64,000 nt of DNA from Acidobacteriaceae bacterium. GTDB lineage: Bacteria; Acidobacteriota; Terriglobia; Terriglobales; Acidobacteriaceae. Below, in pieces: positions 26,548-36,800 of the stretch (its first letter is position 1; every line of letters begins with the position of its first letter). Made by a program: the position numbers and the translations under genes. The DNA is taken from NCBI GenBank assembly GCA_030037545.1, contig JASHRF010000061.1, positions 17,033-81,032 of the forward strand. The letters run 5' to 3'. A model generated the notes under the pieces. The model was not told where the DNA came from, searched no databases, and was given only the letters and a program-made list of their open reading frames with translations.

Positions 26548-27579
26548 TTACGAGGCCATCCCCAGCCCGACCAGGTTGGCAGCGGCCACGATCACCAGCA
26601 TTCCTGCCCAAAGCAGCCGCACCGGGCGTCTGCTGATTCCGGCCCACTCGCCCAGCGCCAGGCCCACAATGCCGCCGCAGAGAACATAGCCGCTCATGTG
26701 CAGCATCCAGTTCACGTAGGCCAGGCGCACGGGGATGTTGGCTGCGCCCCAGGCGTAGAAAAAAAACTGCAGATACCACATGATTCCACCGGCCGCCGCC
26801 ATGCTGCCATTCTTTACCAGAACGGCCTTGGACTGCTCCAGGTCGCGGCGCAGCGACAGATCGGGTTTGAATGCCAGCCGCAGGAAACAGTAGCCCATAT
26901 TTACCACTGCGCCGCCACCCATAATGATGACGTAAGACGGCAGCGCGCTATAGAGTGCGCTGACGCCAAGACCTAGCGCGGCTGCAGAAATGGGCTGCGC
27001 AGCGTCAATGGCGAATGACATGCCCGAGGAAAAGATTCCACACAGCACTGCCAGCACCAGGCCAAGCTTGAGGTTGAATTCCTGGATTTCGCCGCGTAGC
27101 TCGATCTCCTTCTGATGGCCGGCATAGGAGACCATGGCCACACCGAGCAATGCCACCAGCACGCCCGACATGGTCCAAAGCCCGCTGCGGCTCAGGAAAA
27201 GGGGCGCAAAGTGGCCGTGCATAAGCGGAGGCGCTAGCGTGCCCACCACGAGAGTGACGCCAATGGCCACGCCAATGCCCAGCGACATGCCCAGATGGCG
27301 CATGGTGAGGCCGTAACTCACATTGCCGATACCCCACATGGCTCCGAAGAGAGCAACCTTGAGGACGAGACTCGTGTCCAGCGCAGCGTAAAAAGCTCGG
27401 AAATCGGGCAGCAGAAACCAGCTCACGCCCATGGGCAGCAGAATCCAGGAAAAGAAGCCGGCCACGGCCCAAGTGGTTTCCCACGACCATCTTTTCACTT
27501 TCTCAATGGGGGCATAAAAAGAGGCGGCGCAGGAGGCGCCCACCAGGTGCCATGCCATTCCGGTTAGTATGGCCGGCAT
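26548..27579 (-). CDS. rhaT: L-rhamnose/proton symporter
   Basis: Inner-membrane uptake of L-rhamnose with protons. 343 residues from ATG 27579, matching the 344 of E. coli RhaT; the ribosome site is GGAAGAGGA immediately upstream. The frame is open to 27999 but that part is non-coding leader. Ten hydrophobic segments are visible (for example TWAVAGFFSWILLPMGVSWF, GLVLAVLCGIFSSGMSFAI, LLWAGMLVIVAAANLVGLGM). Family-like segments are SCAASFYAPIEKVKRWSWETTW, GAMWGIGNVSYGLTMRHLGMSLG, and QFFFYAWGAANIPVRLAYVNWMLHMSG. First gene of the rhaT-rhaA unit and divergent from the GH44 lipoprotein. Confidence 0.96.
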   Translation of the reverse strand: MPAILTGMAWHLVGASCAASFYAPIEKVKRWSWETTWAVAGFFSWILLPMGVSWFLLPDFRAFYAALDTSLVLKVALFGAMWGIGNVSYGLTMRHLGMSLGIGVAIGVTLVVGTLAPPLMHGHFAPLFLSRSGLWTMSGVLVALLGVAMVSYAGHQKEIELRGEIQEFNLKLGLVLAVLCGIFSSGMSFAIDAAQPISAAALGLGVSALYSALPSYVIIMGGGAVVNMGYCFLRLAFKPDLSLRRDLEQSKAVLVKNGSMAAAGGIMWYLQFFFYAWGAANIPVRLAYVNWMLHMSGYVLCGGIVGLALGEWAGISRRPVRLLWAGMLVIVAAANLVGLGMAS

Positions 27580-27681
27580 TCCTCTTCCTTTCAAGGCTGG
27601 CGCGGGCTTGGGATGCGGCCGCGCAACTGCAATGTGGCTGGAGTAAGCCCAAACCCGAACGCGACACCAAATCTCTGTTGA

Positions 27682-27710
27682 AGCTATGTGACATGACGCG
27701 ACGCTGTCAA
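27682..27710 (-). promoter_or_regulatory. Possible rhaT promoter
   Basis: On the minus strand TTGACA (27710-27705), a 17-base spacer and ATAGCT (27687-27682), about 100 bases upstream of the rhaT ATG. The -35 is perfect, the -10 weak, as expected for an activator-dependent or regulated promoter. Confidence 0.4.
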
Positions 27711-27744
27711 CACAAAATCGCTTTTTTTGTGCCCATGATCTCGT

Positions 27745-27764
27745 TATCACGGGGCGCCGTGATA
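27745..27764. promoter_or_regulatory. Palindrome in the rhaT/GH44 divergent region
   Basis: TATCACGG-GGCG-CCGTGATA: perfect 8-bp inverted arms, upstream of the rhaT -35 and about 90 bases before the GH44 lipoprotein start. A likely operator that could serve either divergent gene. Confidence 0.45.
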
Positions 27765-27853
27765 GGATTGCTGGCGCACTGAAAACCATCACGTGAGGGC
27801 GCTGAACGGAGACGGCCGCGCACCCGGTCAAAGAGCCGCGGCGAGGGACCCGC

Positions 27854-30800
27854 ATGACTAGGACTGGACCGCAGGCGGCACTGGGATTGACTTTGATGGC
27901 CGGACTTTGGCTGTCAGGATGCGGCGGAGGCCTGAGCTCCACTCCGCCCCCGCAGAAATCGACGCCGGCAGTGACGGTAACGCCCTCAGTGAAGAGCATG
28001 ACCGCAAATCAAGCCCTTACGGTGACCGTCAGCGTAAGCGGGAGCAACGGCACGCCTACCGGTTCGGTGATACTGAGCGCCGGCGCCTATTCGTCTCCGG
28101 CAACCACGCTGAGCAGCGGCAGCGCTGCGATTACCATTCCCGCCAATACGCTGGCAACCGGAGCTGTGACGCTCTCGGCCGGCTATACTCCGGATGCAAG
28201 TAGCGCCTCTATCTACAACAGCACTTCGGGAACGGTCACGGTTACGGTGCTGACCATGCCGAGCATAACCGTGGCTCCGAGTTCCGGTAGCATCACCACC
28301 ACGCAGGCGTTGACGGTGACGATATCGGTGAGCGGAGCCGGAAACACGCCGACCGGATCGGTGACGTTGAGCAGCGGCAGCTATGCGTCCATGCCCTCCA
28401 CGCTCAGCAACGGCAGTGTCCAGATTACGATCCCTGCGGGCTCGCTGTCTGTGGGAACCGACAGTTTGACCGCCCAGTACACGCCAGACACCACCAGCGC
28501 TTCAATCTACGCCAATTCCATCGGATCGAACTCCGTCAAAGTATCTCTGGACGTGCCGGTAGTAGCCGTGACGCCAGGTTCGAACAGCATTCCTACCACG
28601 CAGGCGCTGACGGTGACGGTAACGGTGAGCGGCGGCGGCACGAGTCCAGCGCCAACCGGATCCGTGACCCTGAGCAGCGGAACCTACACTTCCGGGGCGG
28701 CCACGCTGAGCAGCGGAAGCGCGTCGATCAATATCCCGGCCGGCTCGCTGGCCGCGGGAAGCGACACGTTGACGGCCAAATACACCCCGGACATGGCCGG
28801 CTCCGCTATCTATGCGAGCGCCAGCGGGACGAATTCCGTAACCGTCACCAGCGCGACTACGTATGTATTGACCGTCGATTCGACCGCGCCTGCGAGCGGG
28901 ATCACGATCGGCGCTAGCCCGGAGGATGTCAATTCAAAAAGCAGCGGCGTCACGCCGTTCACGCTCACCTATAGCACCGGAACCCAGGTGACGTTGAGCG
29001 CTGGGCAGTTGGACGACGGCTATTCCTTCGTGTCGTGGACCGGGTGCACGTCCACGCCCAGCACAGGCGTCTGCGATGTCACGGTCAACGCCAATACCAC
29101 CGTGACCGTGAACTACAACCAGACGGGCATCACTTCCATCACCATCACGCCCAACACGGCTACGATCGGTACCCAGCAGCAATTTACGGCCACGGTGAAC
29201 GGCGCGGGGAGCTTCAGCAAGTCGGTTAGCTGGAGCTTGAGCTGCCCGGCGTGCGGCAGCTTGAGCGAAGGGGATTTCGCGTCAACGACCACCACGACTG
29301 CGCTCTACAACACGCCCTACCCGGCTCCGGCCTCGGTAACCATCACGGCCACCAGCACCCAGGACACGTCCGTGAGCGGAAGCGTGACAGTTGCGCTGAA
29401 TCCGCCCGCGGCGTCCACCGGGCCGTCGTTGCTGGTAGACATCAATACGCCCAACACACCCGCCGAGAATCCGCATACCATCAGCCCTTACGTATACGGG
29501 ATGAACGCGTACGCTCTCGATTCAGCATCCGAGAAGATTGCCGACCCCGCCATTTTGCGCTGGGGCGGCGACGACACCTCGCGCTACAACTACCAGAACG
29601 ACATGACCAACTCGGCAAGTGATTATTACTTCGAGAGTTTCCAGGGCGCAGCCGCGATGTTTCCCAACTCCACCAGCAGCAACAGTTTTACAAGTTTCGT
29701 AGAGAGCACCGATGCTGCCGGCTCTGCAGCTTTAGGCACCGTGCCGGTGTTGGGCTGGGTCACCAACAACCAGCAGTACGCCTGCAGCTTTCCCGAATCT
29801 CAGTTCCCCGGACAGGAGGAATACAACGGCAACAACTGCGGCAACGGCGTGGAGGCGGATGGGACCGATCTCTACGGCAGCAACGCCATTGCAGCCACCA
29901 CGAGCATTTCGGAACCGCCGCCGGATATTATGTCGAGCAGTACTCCGGGGCCCGGTTCCGCGAACCTGCCGTCATGGGCCGCAGGCACGTGGGCTGGCGA
30001 ATGGGTAAATTCGGTGGTGAGCAATGCCAGCCTCGGCAACGGCGCCAGCGGCAAAGGCGTGGCGGTATGGGACCTGGACAACGAGCCGACGTGGTGGGAC
30101 GCGGTGCATCGCGACGTGCATCCCGATCCCTTTACCTACGACGAAGTGACCAACGGCGACATCGGCACGGCGCTGGCCATCAAGACGGCCGATCCGACAG
30201 CGTTGGTGAGCGGGCCAGTGATCGACTGGTGGTGGGCGTACTTTTACTCAAAAGAAGATATTGAAAACGGGTGGTCGTCCGGGCCATGCTACCAGCCATG
30301 GAGCAATCCGACGGATCGCGCCGCCCACGGAGGCACGGCGCTGATGGACTATTATCTGCAGCAGTTCCAGCAATATTCTCAGGAATACGGAATCCGGCTG
30401 CTCGATTACGTCGACATTCACGGGTATTTTGCGCCGGATTATCCTGTCGGCAGCGGCAACTCGGTGGGTTTGACAACAGCGGGCGACACCCAGGAGCAGC
30501 AAACCCGCATGAACGGCACGCGCGTCTACTGGGATCCCACCTATACCGACCCCAACTACCCGCAACCCAATTACTCCGGCGCGCCGGCCGCGTCAACCAA
30601 TTGCTCACCGCCGCTTCAGGCGCCGGAGCTGGTGCGGCTCCTGAAGAGTTGGGTAAGCAACGATTATCCCGGCACGCCCACCGATCCCACCCGGACTGCG
30701 ATCGACGAATACAACTTCGGCGGGCTGGAATCGATCAACGGCGCCGTCACGCAGGCGGATATTCTCGGCATCTTCGGACGCGAGGGGCTGGACATGGGCG

Positions 30801-31231
30801 CATTCTGGCCGTCGCAAGCCTATGACACGCAGGGCCCGGGAAATTTTGCCTTCGCCATGTACCGCAACTACGATGGCAATGACTCTACCTTCGGCGACAC
30901 CTATCTGTATGCGACCAGCACGGCCAGCGGCGGAGGCGACGGCGAAGGCCAGCTCGCGGTCTATGGCGGGCTGCGCAGCACGGACAACTCCATTACCGTG
31001 ATGGTGATCAATAAGACCTACGGCTCGCTGACTTCGACCATCAGCCTGGAGAATTTTGTGGGCGGCTCAGGCCTCACAGCGCAGGTCTACCAGTACAGCA
31101 ACGCCAGTCTGACTGCGATCGCTACGCCTGGCACGACGCCGGTAACGCCGCCCAGCGGAGGTGGGAATACGAGCACTATCAGCTACACGTTTCCAGGCCA
31201 GTCGATCACGCTGCTGGTGGTGCCGAATTGA
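27854..31231 (+). CDS. GH44 glycosidase lipoprotein with tandem Ig-like repeats
   Basis: Surface lipoprotein acting on beta-glucan, xyloglucan or related polymers. 1125 residues; ribosome site GAGGGA. Signal peptide with lipobox WLSGC. Residues about 35-340 hold three repeats of about 100 residues (each with TTTQALTVTVxVSG-like, PTGSVTLSSGxY and TLTAxYTPD segments), then an InlB-type repeat (YSFVSWTGC...NANTTVTVNY) and a further Ig-like domain. The catalytic part from about residue 530 has GH44 features: HTISPYVYGMNAYA, ADPAILRWGGDDTSRYN, VAVWDLDNEPTWW (acid/base Glu), YVDIHGY and RTAIDEYNFGG (nucleophile Glu). A C-terminal beta domain ends the protein. Divergent from rhaT; the LacI regulator follows on the same strand. 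Confidence 0.87.
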   Translation: MTRTGPQAALGLTLMAGLWLSGCGGGLSSTPPPQKSTPAVTVTPSVKSMTANQALTVTVSVSGSNGTPTGSVILSAGAYSSPATTLSSGSAAITIPANTLATGAVTLSAGYTPDASSASIYNSTSGTVTVTVLTMPSITVAPSSGSITTTQALTVTISVSGAGNTPTGSVTLSSGSYASMPSTLSNGSVQITIPAGSLSVGTDSLTAQYTPDTTSASIYANSIGSNSVKVSLDVPVVAVTPGSNSIPTTQALTVTVTVSGGGTSPAPTGSVTLSSGTYTSGAATLSSGSASINIPAGSLAAGSDTLTAKYTPDMAGSAIYASASGTNSVTVTSATTYVLTVDSTAPASGITIGASPEDVNSKSSGVTPFTLTYSTGTQVTLSAGQLDDGYSFVSWTGCTSTPSTGVCDVTVNANTTVTVNYNQTGITSITITPNTATIGTQQQFTATVNGAGSFSKSVSWSLSCPACGSLSEGDFASTTTTTALYNTPYPAPASVTITATSTQDTSVSGSVTVALNPPAASTGPSLLVDINTPNTPAENPHTISPYVYGMNAYALDSASEKIADPAILRWGGDDTSRYNYQNDMTNSASDYYFESFQGAAAMFPNSTSSNSFTSFVESTDAAGSAALGTVPVLGWVTNNQQYACSFPESQFPGQEEYNGNNCGNGVEADGTDLYGSNAIAATTSISEPPPDIMSSSTPGPGSANLPSWAAGTWAGEWVNSVVSNASLGNGASGKGVAVWDLDNEPTWWDAVHRDVHPDPFTYDEVTNGDIGTALAIKTADPTALVSGPVIDWWWAYFYSKEDIENGWSSGPCYQPWSNPTDRAAHGGTALMDYYLQQFQQYSQEYGIRLLDYVDIHGYFAPDYPVGSGNSVGLTTAGDTQEQQTRMNGTRVYWDPTYTDPNYPQPNYSGAPAASTNCSPPLQAPELVRLLKSWVSNDYPGTPTDPTRTAIDEYNFGGLESINGAVTQADILGIFGREGLDMGAFWPSQAYDTQGPGNFAFAMYRNYDGNDSTFGDTYLYATSTASGGGDGEGQLAVYGGLRSTDNSITVMVINKTYGSLTSTISLENFVGGSGLTAQVYQYSNASLTAIATPGTTPVTPPSGGGNTSTISYTFPGQSITLLVVPN

Positions 31232-31448
31232 TTGACTGCGCCGTGAAGCGCTCACAGTTTACCTTGCGCCTGCCGGTTCCCGCTGTTATAGTCCTGCTTT
31301 GGCCGATCGCTTCATTTGATAGACGGCGCGTGAACTGGAGCGCCGCACGTGCGGCTGTTGCGACTATGGTTGGTTGCGACTGCGGTAGGGTTTTCCCTTT
31401 GTGGATTTGGCCAGGACGTGAGCAACCGCGTTGTTCCTGGGGAGTGGG

Positions 31449-32540
31449 ATGAAAGTTTCTGCCGGCAATCGGTCGCAGAACCGGGCAAAACAGGATGAGC
31501 TGACGCGGGCTGCGCACCGCAAGCCGACCATGAGCGACGTGGCACGGCTGGCCGGAGTGGGCACCATGACGGTGTCCCGGGTGCTGAGCGGAACCGTGCA
31601 TGTTACGGCCGCGACAGCACAGCGCGTACACACCGCCGTAGCGCAGCTGAAATACCGGCCCAATGAACTGGCGCGAGCCTTCCGCGGGCAGCACAGCCAT
31701 TCCATCGGCCTCATTATTCCTTACCTCTACGATCCCTTCTTTGCCAATTGCGCGCACGCAGTGACGACCGTGGCCCGGGAACACGGTTATTCGGTTCTCA
31801 TCACCACTTCGGGGGAGGACCCGGAGACGGAATTTGCTGAAGCCGAGCAGATGCTGCAGCGGCACGTGGATGGAATCGTGGTGATCCCGTCACGCTTCAA
31901 GCATACCCGGCTCACCCGGGCGCTCTTCGGCAGGACGCCAGTGGTCGCGTTCGACCGTCCTGTGCCGGACCCCACCATCGACGTGGTCCTGGTGCAGAAC
32001 ACGGCGGGCACGCGCCGCATCGTGGAGCATCTCATCGAGCACGGTCACCGGAGAATAGCTTACGTGGCGCTGAGCCGCAGCCTGTTTACCATCAATGCAC
32101 GGTTTCTGGGCTACCGGCGAGCCATGCACGACGCGGGGTTGGAGGAGGATGCAATCTTCGATTGCGATTCAGAAGAGAAGACCACGCGCATCCTGAAGGA
32201 ACGTGTGAGCGGGCCGGATGCGCCTACTGCGCTACTGACTTCTAACACGCTGGTGACGCGGTTTGTGCTGGGCGCCATTGCGCGGTTGGGCCTGAAAGTT
32301 CCCAACGATCTGGCTTTCGCGGGATTCGACGATTTCGACCTAGCGGAGTTCACATCGCCGCCCCTGACCGTCGTGCGCCAGCCAGCGCTGGAGATGGGCA
32401 GGGCGGCCACCAGCCTACTCTTCGACCGCGTTACGCGCGGGGAAACGCCCAGCACCGGAAACCGCATCGTGCTGCCTGTGGAGATCGTGTTACGCCGCTC
32501 CTGCGGCTGCAAGCACCACAATGCGGTGGTGATTCATTAG
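31449..32540 (+). CDS. LacI-family transcriptional regulator
   Basis: 363 residues. Helix-turn-helix at the N-terminus: KPTMSDVARLAGVGTMTVSRVLSGTVHVTAATAQRVHTAVAQLKYRPNELARAFRG, with the hinge helix normal for the family. The effector domain has SIGLIIPYLYDPFFANCAHAV, VDGIVVIP, TPVVAFDRPV, GHRRIAYVALSRS and DLAFAGFDDFDLAEFTSPPLTVVRQP. ATG 31449 is chosen over upstream TTG because GGGGAGTGGG precedes it. It probably controls nearby glycan genes in response to a sugar; palindromes at 53404-53413 and 55746-55761 have a LacI-like centre but no link is shown. Confidence 0.95.
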   Translation: MKVSAGNRSQNRAKQDELTRAAHRKPTMSDVARLAGVGTMTVSRVLSGTVHVTAATAQRVHTAVAQLKYRPNELARAFRGQHSHSIGLIIPYLYDPFFANCAHAVTTVAREHGYSVLITTSGEDPETEFAEAEQMLQRHVDGIVVIPSRFKHTRLTRALFGRTPVVAFDRPVPDPTIDVVLVQNTAGTRRIVEHLIEHGHRRIAYVALSRSLFTINARFLGYRRAMHDAGLEEDAIFDCDSEEKTTRILKERVSGPDAPTALLTSNTLVTRFVLGAIARLGLKVPNDLAFAGFDDFDLAEFTSPPLTVVRQPALEMGRAATSLLFDRVTRGETPSTGNRIVLPVEIVLRRSCGCKHHNAVVIH

Positions 32541-32878
32541 GTTCACGCCGGCGTTGCCGGCCCCCGGAAAAGCGGTCGCTTTGCGGCCCCTCATCCTTTC
32601 CGAGAGAAATTCGGGAAACCGGTCCTTCGATTTCACTTCGCTCAGCACGAAAACGCGGCTGGAAAACGGGATTCTCGGGATCGTTATCATTCTCGGCATC
32701 GTGAGTCGGCCTCTCCGTGAAGGGTCATGTGTAAACTGCAATGGCAGGATAGCAATGTTTGACTTAGAAAATCCTTTGTCTCGAAAATCCCTATCTTACT
32801 TGGCACAAGCTGTGGTACAAAGGATAGCAATTTCAAATCGTCTGGGAACGCTCTCATAGAATCGGGGATTCCGCGGCT
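32541..32878. other. Intergenic region upstream of the ROK gene
   Basis: 338 bases without a gene. The 11-base sequence AGGATAGCAAT occurs twice in direct orientation at 32746-32756 and 32821-32831; it may be a regulator site for the ROK gene. The second half is AT-richer than the surrounding genes, as expected for a promoter. Confidence 0.4.
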
Positions 32879-33805
32879 GTGACAGATATGGGGCGATGGG
32901 TGCTGGTATTTGACGTGGGCGGAAGCCATGTGGCTGCCGCACTATGCCGGGAGCGGGACCTCCGCCTGGGCACGGTGGCCAGCGCGCCTCACGCGGACGT
33001 CGAGAGCGCTGAGGCCTTTGTGGACCTGCTTCACCGGCTGGGCCGGGATGCAGAAGCAGCGTCGGAGCCAGTGGAGGGGGTGATGCTGGCGGTGCCTGGG
33101 CCGTTCGACCTGGAAGCCGGTATCAGCCTCATGCAGCACAAGCTGCCATATCTCCATGGATTCCACTTGCGGAAAGCGCTGGCCGGGCGCCTGGGATTCG
33201 ATTCGGCTCGGATTCGATTTCTCAACGATGCTAACGCGTACCTTCTCGGTGAGATCGGGACCGGGGCGGCGCGCGGATTTGAGCGTGTGATTGGCTTGAC
33301 GCTAGGCACGGGCATTGGCTCGGCGTTTGCCGTGAGCGGCCAGATTGTGACCGGAGGGCGCGGCGTACCGCATGACGGCGAGATCTGGAATTTACCCTAT
33401 AACGGCGCGACGGTCGAGGACTTCGTTTCCACGCGGGCCATCGTAGGTGCGTATCAGCGGCGTGTCGGCAGAACCTGCACAGTGGTGGATATCGCCTGGG
33501 CCGCAAAATGCGATGCGGCGGCAAGAGCGGCATTCGAGGAGTTCGGCCAGCAGCTTGGCCGAGTCATCCGCACCGTACTAGGCGAGTTCGAGGCGGACGC
33601 CATCGTGCTGGGCGGCGGCATCGCGCAATCCTCCGAGCTATTTCTGGAGGCGGCGCGCAGTGAGTTGCCACAGCGGCCGCTGGAATTGCGAATCGCAGAG
33701 CTTGGCGAGCGCGCGCCGCTGGTGGGCTGTGGCGTGGCGTGGTTCGCGGCCTGCGCTACGGCCATTCCGGCCGAGTCCGAATCGGCAGGCACTGTCGCGG
33801 ACTGA
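32879..33805 (+). CDS. ROK-family sugar kinase
   Basis: 308 residues, typical of ROK glucokinase/fructokinase-like enzymes: N-terminal VLVFDVGGSHVAAALC (phosphate-binding), VMLAVPGPFDLEAG, RFLNDANAYLLGE (catalytic Asp in NDAN), VIGLTLGTGIGSAFAVSGQIV and DAIVLGGGIAQSSELF. It lacks an N-terminal helix-turn-helix, so a kinase is more likely than a NagC-like repressor. The usual ROK zinc motif (CxCGxxGC after a GxxE) is not seen: the region reads GEIWNLPYNGATVEDFVS. Start is GTG 32879; ATG 32888 is an alternative. It lies between LacI and a multidomain glycosidase. Confidence 0.88.
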   Translation: MTDMGRWVLVFDVGGSHVAAALCRERDLRLGTVASAPHADVESAEAFVDLLHRLGRDAEAASEPVEGVMLAVPGPFDLEAGISLMQHKLPYLHGFHLRKALAGRLGFDSARIRFLNDANAYLLGEIGTGAARGFERVIGLTLGTGIGSAFAVSGQIVTGGRGVPHDGEIWNLPYNGATVEDFVSTRAIVGAYQRRVGRTCTVVDIAWAAKCDAAARAAFEEFGQQLGRVIRTVLGEFEADAIVLGGGIAQSSELFLEAARSELPQRPLELRIAELGERAPLVGCGVAWFAACATAIPAESESAGTVAD

Positions 33806-33852
33806 GCCGCGAGCGCCGATCGAAGTCGTGGTTGAAGGTCTGGAGCATTCCG

Positions 33853-36800
33853 ATGAAATTGAACCTGCATAGGAGAGATTGCCGGGCGGCATTGCGCCGC
33901 GCCGGCTGGTTGCCCACGGTTTTGATGGCGCTGACGCCGGCGGTGTCGCAGGCCAAGACAGTAGTGTTGTGGCAGACGGGATTTCCATCCGTGGCCAGCC
34001 AGCCGGTGGACCGCGCGTCCCTGGAGCAGGCGCTCAAGGAACTGGACGCGCAATTTGCGGACCTGAAGACGCTGGCCGATCCAGCTACGCTCGCCGATGC
34101 CGATCTGCTCATCCTGCCCTACGGTTCGGCTGTGCCGGTGATCGAGTGGAAAGTGATCGAAGATTATCTCCACGCGGGCGGAAATCTGCTGATCGTAGGC
34201 GGGCAGCCGCTGCGTGTGCCGGTGACCGAAGCGGACGGCAAGTTTGTGCCGGTCGACCCGCAGGATAGTTATTCGCGGGCTCTCGGCTTCCGTCACACCT
34301 ACGACGTTCCGGTTCCCGCCGATGTCCATTTTGCGTGGAGGCACGGGTACGCTTGGTCGCAGACGCAGGTGCGCGCGCGGCGAGTTTTTGCCGTCGAGGG
34401 GCAGCTGGACGGGCTGGGTTACATGGTGAACGCCAAGGGCCAGTTGGTCGCCGCGCCGGTGATTGTGGCGGATCACCTCTCTGGACCGATGAAGGGCAGC
34501 CGCATTGTGGCGCTCGATTTCGATCCGCAGCCCGGCTACTGGGAGAGCGCGGATGGGATTGCGCTGCTGCGGCAGAGCGCGCTCTACGCGAGCCGGGGCG
34601 CGACGGCTTTGTCCATCGAATTGCAGTTCTCCGCGGTGCGGCCGGATGAACCACCGGCGATTACGGTGCATCTGCGCGAGGCCCACGCGCAACACGCGCA
34701 GCAGAATGGAGGCGCAACCCCTGAGGAGATCAAAGTTGCGCTGCGCTCGGAAAAGGCCGTGATGGATTCGGCCACGCTGCCGGTTCCTTCCGGCGGCACT
34801 GCCGATCTGGCCGCGCCGTTTACCAAGGCGCTGCCGGCGGGTTTCTATACCGTGACGGCGGAGTTGCGCGAGAATGGCCGGGGCGAGAATGACCAGCTTG
34901 AGGAGTTTTACCAGAATGGGTTCTGGGTTGAGGACGCGTCGGCGGTGAACGCGGGGCCGGTGCTGGGCGTTAAGGGCAATTTTCTCACCCGCGATGGCGT
35001 GCCGTTCTTCCCGGTGGGCACCAATTATTTCACGACCGAAGAAAACGGATGGGACTTCTCCGGGCCGCGCAATGCGTGGGTGTGGGACAACGATTTTGGC
35101 GACATGGCGGCGCATGGCGTGAACTTTGTGCGCACCGGCGTGTGGATGCCGAACGCGAGCTTCATTGAAGCCGGAACCGGCGGTGTGAATGAGCGCTTTC
35201 TGCGCAACCTGGAGGCGTATCTGCGCTGTGCGCAACGGCACAATATTGCGGTGAACTTCAACTTCTTTGCGTTCTCACCCAAGTCAGGAAGCGGGAGCGC
35301 CGGAAATTCTGCAGCTACGCCGCCCAATCCCTACACCGACGATGCGTCAGTGGCTGCGGAGCAGGCGTATGTGCGCTCGGTGGTGGACCGGTTCAAGAAT
35401 GTGCCGTGGCTTTCGTGGGACCTGATAAACGAGCCGAGCTTTTCCAATCCGCGCCATATTTTCAGGGGCAATTATCCCAACGGCGACGCGAGCGAGACGG
35501 CGGCGTGGCGCAAGTGGCTGCGGCAGAAATACGACAACGATTTGCCGGCGCTGGCCAGCGCGTGGCGCGTGCCGGCAGCGTCACTAGGCAGCTTTGATGC
35601 CGTGCCGCTTCCCTTGCCTGCCGATCTTTCGCCCCAGCGCTACGGAAATCCGAACGAAGTGCGCGCCGTGGATTACAACCTGTTCGCGCAGGGTATTTTC
35701 AGCGACTGGGTGCGGTCGATGGTAACGATGATCCGTGCGACCGGGAGCAAGCAACTAATCGACGTGGGACAGGACGAAGGCGGCGTGAGCGACCGCGTGC
35801 TCAATCAGTTCTATGGTGGCGCGGGAGTTTCGTTTACCACCAACCATACTTACTGGCAGGATGACGCGCTGTTATGGGATTCGGTGGCGGCGAAACACCC
35901 AGGCGTTCCGAACATTACCGGCGAGACCGGCTACCAGCCGGTGTGGGAGCCGGACGGATCGTGGCGCTACGACGAGCTGACGGGCGCGAATCTCATTGAA
36001 CGGAAATGGGCGCTCGGCTTTGCGGCCGGCTCGAGCGGCGCGCTGCAGTGGGACTGGGCGCGCGAGGCGGACTTCGGGATGCAGCGCAGCGACGGCTCCG
36101 CAAAGATTTGGGAAGGCCGCATGAGGGCCCTGGGCGCCTTTGCGCAGAAGGCCGGTTCGATGGCCACGGGGCTTACGCTACCTCAGATTGCGATCGTGCT
36201 ACCGCAGTCGCTGCAGATGTCGGTAGCCAACTCGTTCGCAATCGAGGCGCAGAAGAACGCGGTGCGCGCAATGTACGGCTACGCGCGCGGCGAAGCTTAC
36301 GCAGTGGGCGAGTACCAGCCGGAACTGCTTGGGCATCCGAAGCTGATCGTGCTTCCGTCGGCGATGTGCTTGACGAATGATGCTTGGAACGTAATCGAGC
36401 AGAGAGTGCGCGATGGGGCTGTGCTGTTGGTAACCGGTCCGTTCGACGGCGATGCGCATTGGCACGCGACAGGAAGGCAGAATACAGTGGGGTTGCCGTA
36501 TCGAACCGAGGCGCTCCTTATCCGCGATCACCTGGTGAAGTTTCCGTTCGGCGAAGAGCGACTGATCTTTGGTGGCAACATGACGACTGTGTTGAACCGG
36601 GCGGCGCTGGCCAACGGGCAGGATTGGGCGGAGAAGCCGCTGGGCAAAGGCAAAATTCTGTTTGCGCCGTTGCCGCTGGAGCTGAACGACAACCTGCAGG
36701 CTATCGGCGATGCATACCGCTACGCGATGAAGGTTGCGGGTGTGACGCCGGTGTATACCACTACGCTCGACGATCCGGGCATCCTGATTTGCCCCACCCA

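Noticed and set aside
32801..32816. Possible sigma54 promoter TGGCACAAGCTGTGGT
   Set aside because: The -24 half matches, but the -12 half has GG where the essential GC is expected.
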